7,946 nucleotides of DNA from DAORHV01 sp964448405 (GTDB lineage: Bacteria > Patescibacteriota > Gracilibacteria > Peribacterales > Peribacteraceae), in NCBI GenBank assembly GCA_964448405.1, contig CAYUVW010000041.1:1-7946 (forward strand). The letters run 5' to 3'. The notes beneath the pieces were generated by a model. It saw only the letters and a list, made by a program, of their open reading frames with translations. It had not been told where the DNA came from and made no database searches. This document shows, in pieces, positions 1 to 5,497 of the stretch (the stretch's first letter is position 1; each line of letters opens with the position of its first letter). The position numbers were made by a program, and so were the translations under genes.

Positions 1-1
1 C

Positions 2-550
2 TCCACCTTCACGTTCGGTTTGTTCCAGCCGTCGTACATCATGACCGTTCCGGCCGTTGTGTTCGTCGCATTCGCTCTTCTCTACATTCCGAGCATGATG
101 GTCACCGGCGCCAAACCGGACCTCGTCGGCAAGGCAATCGCCTGCTACCTCATGAAAACATTCGGCGCATTGCTCATCACTCTGAGCATGTTGCCACTCC
201 TTTATAACCTCATCTCGGACACGCTTCCTCCCATGTCCACTGTGTCAGGCCTACTGATGGTGTTCTTGTTCGGTGTCGGTATCGTCATCCACTACAGCAA
301 TGTTACAAGCACGATTGAAGAAAACTCGATGGTGGTGACTCGAACGGTCTTTGCTCACGGCTTCGAGGTACTGGGTGCTCTCATTGCCTTGCTCTCCGTC
401 CTGTCGCTCTTGCTCACGTTCATACTCACGCAAACTGTGGATGGCTGGCAGATGCCGGCAACCTCACTAACGTTCGGCCTACTCATTACGCTGATATTCT
501 CAGTGCATATTAGTGCCAAGAACCCTGCTCGCCGCTCCAAGAAGAAGTAG
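2..550 (+). CDS. Multi-pass membrane protein of unknown function, possibly 5'-partial
   Basis: I do not recognise this protein. The frame is open back to base 2, so the gene may begin outside the window. Internal start choices are TTG at 20 and ATG at 41; the ATG gives 169 residues (MTVPAVVFVAF...) and is the most natural start if the gene lies wholly inside. No ribosome binding site is visible before either. Counting from the ATG, about five hydrophobic helices are apparent: residues 3-22, 39-58, 67-85, 108-131 and 141-158. The tail after the last helix (NPARRSKKK) is strongly basic, so by the positive-inside rule the C-terminus is probably cytoplasmic. A short polar stretch (YSNVTSTIEENS, about 85-97) separates helices 3 and 4. 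There are no catalytic motifs. The TAG stop is followed 20 nt later by a strong terminator, so this is the last gene of its transcript. Confidence 0.75.
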   Translation, partial: STFTFGLFQPSYIMTVPAVVFVAFALLYIPSMMVTGAKPDLVGKAIACYLMKTFGALLITLSMLPLLYNLISDTLPPMSTVSGLLMVFLFGVGIVIHYSNVTSTIEENSMVVTRTVFAHGFEVLGALIALLSVLSLLLTFILTQTVDGWQMPATSLTFGLLITLIFSVHISAKNPARRSKKK

Positions 551-570
551 TCCAACCCCGCATTGCTACG

Positions 571-605
571 GAAGGCGCCCGGTCACCCACGGCGCCTTCT
601 TTTTT
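571..605 (+). terminator. Intrinsic terminator after the membrane-protein gene
   Basis: A perfect 9-bp stem, GAAGGCGCC (571-579) with GGCGCCTTC (591-599), closes an 11-nt loop and is followed by six T (600-605). It lies 20 nt past the stop of the upstream gene and separates it from rplA. Confidence 0.92.
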
Positions 606-624
606 GTCTTCCGGAGACTTGCCT

Positions 625-642
625 CGCATTTCGCGAAGTGCG
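625..642. repeat. Near-perfect 18-bp palindrome upstream of the rplA promoter
   Basis: CGCATTTCGCGAAGTGCG is self-complementary apart from one pair (T629/G638). It sits just upstream of the proposed -35 (647-652). Two direct copies of GACTTGC (616-622 and 644-650) flank it; the second overlaps the -35. The arrangement could be an operator or a DNA-binding protein site, but no known regulator consensus is recognised. Confidence 0.4.
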
Positions 643-646
643 GGAC

Positions 647-675
647 TTGCGCGAAAAACCCGAAAACGGCACAAT
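647..675 (+). promoter_or_regulatory. Putative sigma-70-type promoter of rplA
   Basis: TTGCGC (647-652) and CACAAT (670-675) are separated by 17 bp; they match 3 of 6 and 4 of 6 consensus bases. Transcription would start near 682-683, just before the leader hairpin at 687, giving a leader of about 55 nt. The hexamers are weak. The support is the position between an upstream terminator and the leader structure. Confidence 0.45.
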
Positions 676-686
676 ACCCCGGCTTT

Positions 687-721
687 CGTGGGAGTCCGCC
701 TTCGCGGACGTAACAACCACG
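687..721 (+). promoter_or_regulatory. Putative L1-binding autoregulatory mRNA leader of rplA
   Basis: The leader can fold as two helices joined by an asymmetric internal loop. The outer helix is CGTGG (687-691) with CCACG (717-721). The inner helix is GTCCGC (694-699) with GCGGAC (704-709), capped by CUUC. The internal loop has GA (692-693) on the 5' side and GUAACAA (710-716) on the 3' side. This resembles the L1 site in 23S rRNA helices 76-78, which I recall as GGUGG-GA-GGCU opposite a loop beginning with G and rich in A, and also the archaeal L1 mRNA site (GA opposite GAGAAA). The element ends 15 nt before the rplA ATG, so L1 binding could block initiation. Assignment rests on fold and motif resemblance. 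Confidence 0.7.
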
Positions 722-736
722 TTCCCCCCTACTTGT

Positions 737-1432
737 ATGGCCAAAGTCGATAACGTCGTTCGCGGCGGCAAAAAGTACGCCGAAAAGAAGAAGCTCCTCA
801 CCAAGCCCGCGTACGCGCTGGAAGAGGCTGTTGCTTTGCTGACCCAGGTCAAGGCCGTCAATTTCGACGCCACCGCCGAAGCACACTTCCGCATCGGTGC
901 GGATATGGCTCAGGCCGACCAGTTGGTCCGCGGTAACGTGTCGCTGCCCCATGGCACCGGACAGAAAGTGCGTATCGCCGCATTCGTCACACCCGATTTC
1001 GAAGACGAAGCCAAGAAGGCAGGCGCCGATTACTTCGGCGGAGTCGAGCTTATTAAGCAGATTGACGGAGGTATGTTGGATTTCGACGTGACAGTCGCTA
1101 TGCCCCAGCTGATGAAGGATATCGGTAAGTTGGCCAAGGTCCTCGGACCGAAGGGCCTTATGCCAAGCCCAAAAGCAGGAACGGTGTCCGACAAGCCGGG
1201 CAAAATCATCGAAGAACTGAAGAAAGGCCGCATCCAGTTCAAAATGGACAAGCAGGGCATCATCCACTGCGTGTTCGGCAAGACTTCCTTCGGCGAGAAG
1301 AAGCTACAGGAGAACTTGACCGCACTCGTACAGGCAATCAAGGATGCACAGCCCGCCACCATTAAGACCAACTACATCGCCTCCTTGAGCATTAACCCGA
1401 CCATGGGTCCCGGCATCAAGGTGAGCCTGTAA
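737..1432 (+). CDS. rplA: 50S ribosomal protein L1 (uL1)
   Basis: L1 forms the mobile L1 stalk of the large subunit, binds 23S rRNA helices 76-78 and helps release deacylated tRNA from the E site. It is also a translational repressor of its own mRNA in many bacteria. From ATG 737 the protein is 231 residues, normal for the family. Family hallmarks are visible: the basic N-terminus (MAKVDNVVRGGKKYAEKKK), the RNA-binding strand NFDATAEAHFRIG (42-54), the central domain II segment LAKVLGPKGLMPSPKAGTV (132-150), the GRIQFKMDKQGIIHCVFGK signature (164-182), and the C-terminal SINPTMGPGIKVSL. The frame stays open upstream to about 563, but that stretch holds a terminator, a promoter and the leader, so the ATG is the start. 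No Shine-Dalgarno is present; a CCCCCC run lies 7 nt upstream. rplK, the usual partner, is not adjacent. Confidence 0.98.
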   Translation: MAKVDNVVRGGKKYAEKKKLLTKPAYALEEAVALLTQVKAVNFDATAEAHFRIGADMAQADQLVRGNVSLPHGTGQKVRIAAFVTPDFEDEAKKAGADYFGGVELIKQIDGGMLDFDVTVAMPQLMKDIGKLAKVLGPKGLMPSPKAGTVSDKPGKIIEELKKGRIQFKMDKQGIIHCVFGKTSFGEKKLQENLTALVQAIKDAQPATIKTNYIASLSINPTMGPGIKVSL

Positions 1433-1451
1433 TCCCCTCCTCTGCCATTTG

Positions 1452-1480
1452 AAAAGGCCCGGTTCATCCGGGCTTTTTTT
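1452..1480 (+). terminator. Intrinsic terminator of rplA
   Basis: The stem GCCCGG (1457-1462) with CCGGGC (1468-1473) closes a TTCAT loop and is followed by seven T (1474-1480). A-U pairs between the preceding AAAA and the T-run can lengthen it. It lies about 20 nt past the rplA stop. The last two T are also the first bases of the next promoter's -35. Confidence 0.93.
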
Positions 1481-1506
1481 GACAAAATAAATTTAGGTGT
1501 AAAAAT
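1479..1506 (+). promoter_or_regulatory. Promoter of the 1513 gene, leaderless type
   Basis: A perfect TTGACA (1479-1484) is followed after 16 bp by AAAAAT (1501-1506, 4 of 6 matches to TATAAT). The expected start of transcription, about 7 nt past the -10, falls at 1512-1514, on the ATG at 1513. The transcript would then have no 5' leader, in line with the lack of a ribosome binding site. Confidence 0.6.
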
Positions 1507-1512
1507 ACGTTT

Positions 1513-2013
1513 ATGATCTCACTCCCTGAAGACCAGCCAACGGCACTACCGCGCTTCGAGCAACTTGTTAACCGCATACAGCATGAACCTGATCTGAATA
1601 CCGCAAAAATTCTGACGCTTCTCTCTGAATTTCAAGATGCCATCCTACACATCGTCGGGAGTGTGGATGGACGCTACTCATTCGTAGTCGGCAACGACCG
1701 AAACAAGGGCATTGAGCTAACGGTCAATCAACCATCAGCGAAAGAAAATAATTGGCATATGCAGCCGGGGACAATCACGATACATATCTACGATACGGCA
1801 CGAGCAATAATCACGCTCAGGGGTGGAAAGAAAGTCGAGAGTGCATTGAAAACAATTACCGTACTACCTCAGGACGAACGCATCGTTCCCTTTGCAAATA
1901 ACAAAGAAGTAAAGCCGCTCAAGCTTGCGCATACCGCTCCCGACAGTGTCGATCCACAGGGTAAGGCACTGTTCAATAGCGAGGATGTGGTCGATTACGA
2001 AGAAGTTGCGTAA
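1513..2013 (+). CDS. Hypothetical protein, 166 residues
   Basis: I do not recognise a family. The protein has no signal peptide and no membrane segment, so it is probably cytoplasmic. Residues about 14-50 look helical (RFEQLVNRIQHEPDLNTAKILTLL is amphipathic). From about 54 to 120 there is a run of likely beta strands (RYSFVVGND, GIELTVNQ, GTITIHIYDTARAIITLRGG, ALKTITVLPQ). The C-terminal 40 residues are polar and acidic (NSEDVVDYEEVA) and may be disordered. It stands alone between the rplA terminator and a convergent minus-strand gene. The ATG start is fixed by the promoter, which would begin the message on the ATG. Base composition looks a little more AT-rich than rplA or clpC, which could reflect a less conserved or more recently acquired gene. 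Coding status is well supported; function is unknown. Confidence 0.8.
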   Translation: MISLPEDQPTALPRFEQLVNRIQHEPDLNTAKILTLLSEFQDAILHIVGSVDGRYSFVVGNDRNKGIELTVNQPSAKENNWHMQPGTITIHIYDTARAIITLRGGKKVESALKTITVLPQDERIVPFANNKEVKPLKLAHTAPDSVDPQGKALFNSEDVVDYEEVA

Positions 2014-2056
2014 GATCACGAGGCGTCGACGACCAGCAATGCCTTGATCAACAAGG

Positions 2057-2464
2057 TTACGCCGACTCCTTCCAGACTCGCGGGAATCCTTCGGCTTTGA
2101 CGGCTTCGGGCGTCAATGCGGATTCCGCTTCGGCGTGCACGGCCTTTGTCGTATCCGAAACGGCTCTCAGTGGATTGGGCAAACTGTCGCGCTCAACGTC
2201 GGCCGGGTGTCGCACCCATGTACGCATGGCCGTCAGTACGGCGACGTCATCGGCTGTGGCAAGCCACTGGCGCAATTTCCAGCGCGATGTAAACATCGGC
2301 GGAAACGTTGATGGACGACCATCCTGAACGCCGGCACGGGCTTCTATCCATTCCTCCCACTCTTTTTCAAAATTCTGATACAAGGCGAACAGCGCATCGG
2401 GGCTTCGAAACGGAATCGTTTCGGGCGTCTCTGTGTCGAACGATGGTGCGCCGAGGTGTTTCAT
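2057..2464 (-). CDS. Hypothetical protein, 135 residues, downstream of dusB
   Basis: I do not recognise this protein. It starts at an ATG 41 nt after the dusB stop on the same strand and is probably co-transcribed with it. It is soluble, with no signal peptide or membrane helix. Tryptophan is unusually frequent for its size (W36, W39, W62, W67, W83, W131). A helical segment with EKEWEEWIEARAG (33-45) is followed by a Pro/Phe-rich turn (PSTFPPMF, 51-58), then SRWKLRQWLATADDVAVL (60-77), and a charged Ala/Glu-rich C-terminal part. No catalytic motif is seen. No Shine-Dalgarno precedes the ATG. A shorter open frame lies on the opposite strand inside it; strand, operon placement and the absence of overlap with neighbours favour this one. 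It could be a lineage-specific protein, and a link to dusB is only inferred from position. Confidence 0.65.
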   Translation of the reverse strand: MKHLGAPSFDTETPETIPFRSPDALFALYQNFEKEWEEWIEARAGVQDGRPSTFPPMFTSRWKLRQWLATADDVAVLTAMRTWVRHPADVERDSLPNPLRAVSDTTKAVHAEAESALTPEAVKAEGFPRVWKESA

Positions 2465-2505
2465 GCAGTAAACAATGGTAACGCGTGCAAACCACGCAGT
2501 CGAGA

Positions 2506-3504
2506 TCAGATCATCAACGCCGCCTTCAGGTCATCCAATTTCTCGATCTGCAACAACTTGGTGCGCAACTCACGCGCGCCGTCGAAACCTTTCACGTAAC
2601 TACTTAAGTGACGGCGCATCTCTAGCACGCCGCGGCGCTCACCTTTGATTTTCACCGCCAGTTCACAATGGTGCAGGATGAACGGCACCTTCTCGTAGAA
2701 CGACGCGCGCTTCATGGTGTCGTCGGCGGGAGGCGCGTTCTTGGCGGCCTCGGCTTTCGCGCGCCAAGCAGCTGGATCCTTGAACGCCTCAATGAGTTCG
2801 CGCATCAGCCAGGGGTTGCCGAAGGTTCCGCGTCCGACCATCACGCCGTCCAAGTTCTTCAGCTTGTTCAGCGCGTCCTCCACCGACGCGATGTCACCGT
2901 TGCCGATGACCGGCACATTCACCGCCTTCTTCAGTTCGTAAATGGGCTCCCAGTCGGCCGCGCCGGTGAATTTGTCGCAATAGCGTCGGCCGTGGATGGA
3001 GAGCGCTTTTGCGCCGGCATCAATCAGCTTCTGGCAAAACGGGATCAGGTTCTCTTTTGTGTTCCAGCCCAGGCGCGTCTTCACGCTCACCGGAATGCTC
3101 ACCGCTTTGGCCGCGGCGTGTACCAATTCGGCGGCCAATTCGGGCTTCTGCATAAGCGCAGAACCGTAGCACGACGAGACGATCTTGGCGGCCGGACAGC
3201 CCATGTTGATATCGATGCCGTCGGCGCCCATCTGCTCAATGACTTTGCACGCCTGCAGAAAATGGTCCGGCTTGGAGCCGAAGACCTGCACGATGAACGG
3301 ACGCTCGATGTCCGGATCGAATGCCAGCATTTTCAATGTACGCTCTGCTCCATAGACAATGGCATCGGTCGATAAAAACTCGGTATAGACCACTGTTTCG
3401 GGGGCCACGCGTTTAATCAACTGGCGATACGACGCATCCGTCACACCCGCCATAGGAGCAAGTGCAACAATCGGTCTGCCGGCAGTGGTCCACGAGAACG
3501 CCAT
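2506..3504 (-). CDS. dusB: tRNA-dihydrouridine synthase, DusB-like
   Basis: This FMN-dependent enzyme reduces specific uridines to dihydrouridine in the tRNA D-loop using NAD(P)H. From ATG 3504 it has 332 residues, the usual length. The TIM-barrel core shows LAPMAGVTDASYRQL (15-29), the FMN-proximal QVFGS (73-77), and INMGCPAAKIVSS with the catalytic cysteine C103. It continues with VKTRLGW including K142, IHGR with H171, the VIGNGDI loop (199-205), and VMVGRGTFGNPW (221-232) for FMN phosphate. The C-terminal RRHLSSYVKGFDGARELR is the helical tRNA-binding domain of DusB-type enzymes. An ATG at 3519 is in frame and would add five residues, but it overlaps the likely -10 (TAGTAT, 3523-3518), so 3504 is preferred. 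Cysteine follows SS in KIVSSCYGSALM, where glycine or alanine is common. It is divergent from the pilin-like gene and leads a two-gene unit. Confidence 0.95.
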   Translation of the reverse strand: MAFSWTTAGRPIVALAPMAGVTDASYRQLIKRVAPETVVYTEFLSTDAIVYGAERTLKMLAFDPDIERPFIVQVFGSKPDHFLQACKVIEQMGADGIDINMGCPAAKIVSSCYGSALMQKPELAAELVHAAAKAVSIPVSVKTRLGWNTKENLIPFCQKLIDAGAKALSIHGRRYCDKFTGAADWEPIYELKKAVNVPVIGNGDIASVEDALNKLKNLDGVMVGRGTFGNPWLMRELIEAFKDPAAWRAKAEAAKNAPPADDTMKRASFYEKVPFILHHCELAVKIKGERRGVLEMRRHLSSYVKGFDGARELRTKLLQIEKLDDLKAALMI

Positions 3505-3517
3505 CGATGTACACCGC

Positions 3518-3546
3518 ATACTACTACGGAACTCGTGTCACGTCAT
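3518..3546 (-). promoter_or_regulatory. Putative dusB promoter
   Basis: On the minus strand, ATGACG (3546-3541) and TAGTAT (3523-3518) are 17 bp apart, each matching 4 of 6 consensus bases. The start would fall near 3510, leaving a leader of about 6 nt before the ATG at 3504. Confidence 0.35.
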
Positions 3547-3581
3547 GAGGTGATTTGATCGTCAAGCCGCTGAAAGCATGA

Positions 3582-3611
3582 ATGACGTCACATTCCGGCC
3601 AATTCTACAAG
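3582..3611 (+). promoter_or_regulatory. Putative promoter of the pilin-like/transporter pair
   Basis: ATGACG (3582-3587) and TACAAG (3606-3611) are 18 bp apart, each with 4 of 6 consensus matches. The -35 bears the same hexamer as the divergent dusB promoter. The start would lie near 3618. Confidence 0.3.
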
Positions 3612-3645
3612 CTCAGATCGTCTTCAAGGCTTGGAAAAGCCCCGA

Positions 3646-4053
3646 ATGGAATTTACGCCGGGCACGCTCCGCGCGATAATGACCGACGTGCTGCACTTTC
3701 TTACTGAAGTCCTGTGGATCCCCCTCGCGCTCGCTATGCCGACTGGGATCAATCCTCCTGCTGAATGCGACTTTCGTTTTGGTGGAAGCACACTGGCACC
3801 GGGAGGAATGTGGAACTGTGTTCCGGCATACATCAGCGTACTGACGGGTGTCGTCATCGGCTTCTGTGCGTCCATCTGTTTGGTTCGACTCATCTGGGCC
3901 GGCTTCGAATACATGATGGGCCCCGCGACTGGCGGCAGTTCCGACGACGCCAAAAAACACATCATTAATGCACTGCTCGGTCTGGCCGTCTGTCTCCTCA
4001 CGTACATCATCATTGAAACCGTGGTCGTGTACGTTACCACTCCCGGCAACTGA
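3646..4053 (+). CDS. Small T4SS_pilin-family (TrbC/VirB2-like) membrane protein
   Basis: This is a 135-residue protein with the layout of the pilin-like T4SS_pilin family frequent in Patescibacteria. A hydrophobic N-terminal segment (about residues 15-31, ending LALAMP) could be a signal peptide. It is followed by an extracytoplasmic stretch with two cysteines (PAEC and MWNC), a possible disulfide. Two helices then follow: ISVLTGVVIGFCASICLV continuing to LIWAGFEYM, and NALLGLAVCLLTYIIIETVV. The link between them, GPATGGSSDDAKKHI, matches the family pattern of a Gly-rich turn plus a basic helix start. Starts at TTG 3631, ATG 3646 and ATG 3679 are all possible; 3646 keeps an Arg before the hydrophobic core. 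No Shine-Dalgarno is seen. The transporter gene begins 10 nt after the stop. Family assignment is from pattern; role (surface pilus, DNA uptake or membrane scaffold) is unknown. Confidence 0.8.
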   Translation: MEFTPGTLRAIMTDVLHFLTEVLWIPLALAMPTGINPPAECDFRFGGSTLAPGGMWNCVPAYISVLTGVVIGFCASICLVRLIWAGFEYMMGPATGGSSDDAKKHIINALLGLAVCLLTYIIIETVVVYVTTPGN

Positions 4054-4063
4054 TTCGCTCACC

Positions 4064-5332
4064 ATGGCCAAGCAACAACCCAAACATCGGGACTCCTTCA
4101 AATCCTTCCAGATCATCAGCGATCGGGCGCAAAAACTGTGGACGAAGGCCAGAATTCGCGTACAGGAATCGCAAAGTGCCAAGCGCCGTCTGCCCCCCGG
4201 ACCGACTTCGCCGGAAACCCCCAAGGAAACACTCGTCATCGAAGTCGCCCCCAAAACGGTGGCCTTTTCGACAATCACCATTTTGCTTGTGCTCGTCGGC
4301 GCATGGGCGCTGTGGTCGTTGCACGACACACTGCTCGTGCTGGTCTTGGCATTCTTCCTTTCCATTGTCATCGATTCCAGCGTTCGCTTCTTCGAGCGCA
4401 TGCGTATTCCGCGCAGCATCGCGGTGATTCTGGTCTATGTCATCTTCCTCTCGCTTGCGGTCTTCCTGATTATCTCGCTCATCCCGATCGTCGCCACGGA
4501 AGTGCAGAACTTCGCCCGCTTCCTAAATAACCGCGTCGACGTCTTGCTTACCAAACAGGAAATTACGCTGCCATTCCTGTCCGACGCATTGAATATCAAG
4601 CTCACCGCCCTCTTGCAGGAAGCGCTCAGGAACCTGGAAATTAAAGATCAAGCCACAACGCTCTTTAATTTCGGCCAGAATCTGTCCACTGCCGCACAGA
4701 GCTGGCTGAGTTACGCCATTGGCATCGCCGGATCGGTCTTCAATTTCATCGCCAGCTTCTTCCTGATCCTCATCCTCACGTTCTTCATTCAAATGGAGCG
4801 TGAGAACATCGTCGATTACTTCCGGTTCCTGCTGCCGCACGGCTACCGAAACTACTACGACAACAAAGCCGATGCGATTTACCACAAGATGTCGCAATGG
4901 TTCCAGGGCCAGCTGATCTTGTGTCTTTCCATCGGCGTCCTTACGTTCATCGCGCTCACGATCCTGGGCATGCCGTACTCGTTCACACTGGCGTTGCTGG
5001 CAGGCTTCACGGAGTTCATTCCGGTAGCAGGACCGCTCATCGCAGCCATTCCAGCCGTGTTCATTGCACTGACGCAAGCGGGCTTCGTTTGGGCGCTGGT
5101 CATTATGCTTGTGTACTACGTCATTCAAACGTGCGAGAACAACCTGCTTGTTCCGCTCATCATGAAGCACGCGGTCGGCTTGTCGCCCATCGTCATCATG
5201 CTCGGTATGCTCGTGGGCATCAGCTTCCCGACGGTCATTCATCCCATTCTCGGAATCGTGTTGGCAGTTCCGCTGACAACGGTCATCAGTATCTTCATGA
5301 ATGACCTGCGTGATTACCGCCGCAATCAATAG
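4064..5332 (+). CDS. AI-2E family (PerM-like) transporter
   Basis: The protein has 422 residues and the fold of the AI-2 exporter superfamily, which includes TqsA, PerM/YdiK-type proteins and Na+/H+ antiporters. The substrate cannot be told from sequence. A basic, Pro-rich cytoplasmic N-terminus (1-62) precedes helices at about 66-85, 88-105 and 118-142. A large soluble loop (about 145-212) follows, then helices at 215-243, 284-303, 305-338, 341-357 and 370-411. Family motifs are visible: QWFQGQ (278-283), EFIPVAGPLIAAIP (317-330), ENNLLVPLIM (358-367), LSPIVIML (373-380) and HPILGIVLAVPL (393-404). The frame extends upstream into the preceding gene; ATG 4064 is chosen because it lies 10 nt past that stop and yields a normal N-terminus. 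No ribosome binding site is seen, so translation may be coupled to the pilin-like gene. No clear terminator follows. Confidence 0.92.
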   Translation: MAKQQPKHRDSFKSFQIISDRAQKLWTKARIRVQESQSAKRRLPPGPTSPETPKETLVIEVAPKTVAFSTITILLVLVGAWALWSLHDTLLVLVLAFFLSIVIDSSVRFFERMRIPRSIAVILVYVIFLSLAVFLIISLIPIVATEVQNFARFLNNRVDVLLTKQEITLPFLSDALNIKLTALLQEALRNLEIKDQATTLFNFGQNLSTAAQSWLSYAIGIAGSVFNFIASFFLILILTFFIQMERENIVDYFRFLLPHGYRNYYDNKADAIYHKMSQWFQGQLILCLSIGVLTFIALTILGMPYSFTLALLAGFTEFIPVAGPLIAAIPAVFIALTQAGFVWALVIMLVYYVIQTCENNLLVPLIMKHAVGLSPIVIMLGMLVGISFPTVIHPILGIVLAVPLTTVISIFMNDLRDYRRNQ

Positions 5333-5402
5333 ATCGGCACAAACGTCAAAAAACCTATACAAACTCCCACAAGGAGCTAAACACCACATTCTGCAATTCT
5401 AC

Positions 5403-5433
5403 TTGCTTCCCCTAGCGGTGCCGGGGTGATAAA
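5403..5433 (+). promoter_or_regulatory. Weak candidate clpC promoter
   Basis: TTGCTT (5403-5408) and GATAAA (5428-5433) are 19 bp apart. The spacing is long and matches are partial; the position just upstream of the CIRCE operator is the main support. Confidence 0.25.
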
Positions 5434-5455
5434 GTACCCCGATGTCATAGGACAC

Positions 5456-5482
5456 CTGGCACTCTCTCTGGTAGAGTGCTAA
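5456..5482 (+). promoter_or_regulatory. CIRCE operator (HrcA site) of clpC
   Basis: CTGGCACTC (5456-5464), a 9-nt spacer (5465-5473) and GAGTGCTAA (5474-5482) match the CIRCE consensus TTAGCACTC-N9-GAGTGCTAA: 7 of 9 in the left arm, 9 of 9 in the right arm, with exact spacing. CIRCE is bound by the repressor HrcA, which is released from DNA during heat or folding stress. The site ends 15 nt before the clpC ATG, so clpC is expected to be HrcA-controlled. Confidence 0.93.
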
Positions 5483-5497
5483 CTCTCCCCCATTTAT

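Noticed and set aside
563..736. In-frame N-terminal extension of rplA from upstream non-ATG starts
   Set aside because: The stretch contains a terminator, a promoter-like region and the leader structure, and the protein from ATG 737 already has the normal L1 length and N-terminus.
2042..2056. Hairpin CCTTG-ATCAA-CAAGG between the convergent genes as a terminator
   Set aside because: The stem is only 5 bp and neither strand has a T-run after it.
2668..3375. Open frame on the plus strand opposite dusB
   Set aside because: The minus strand encodes a complete tRNA-dihydrouridine synthase with all key motifs; the plus-strand product resembles nothing.
2506..4053. Possible reassignment of TGA to glycine (Gracilibacteria/SR1 code)
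   Set aside because: dusB and the pilin-like gene both end at TGA at the expected protein end, and no TGA is needed inside any conserved protein in the window.
3968..4063. In-frame extension of the transporter into the pilin-like gene
   Set aside because: It would overlap the upstream coding sequence by about 86 nt; ATG 4064 gives a typical N-terminus.
4523..5389. Minus-strand frame opposite the transporter
   Set aside because: Its product is rich in His, Asp, Glu and Arg, as expected for the complement of hydrophobic codons; the plus strand encodes a clear membrane transporter.
5371..5390. Strong SD-like AAGGAG with a possible short gene after it
   Set aside because: No ATG, GTG or TTG lies at suitable spacing; the only nearby frames are very short and start with ATT or CTG.
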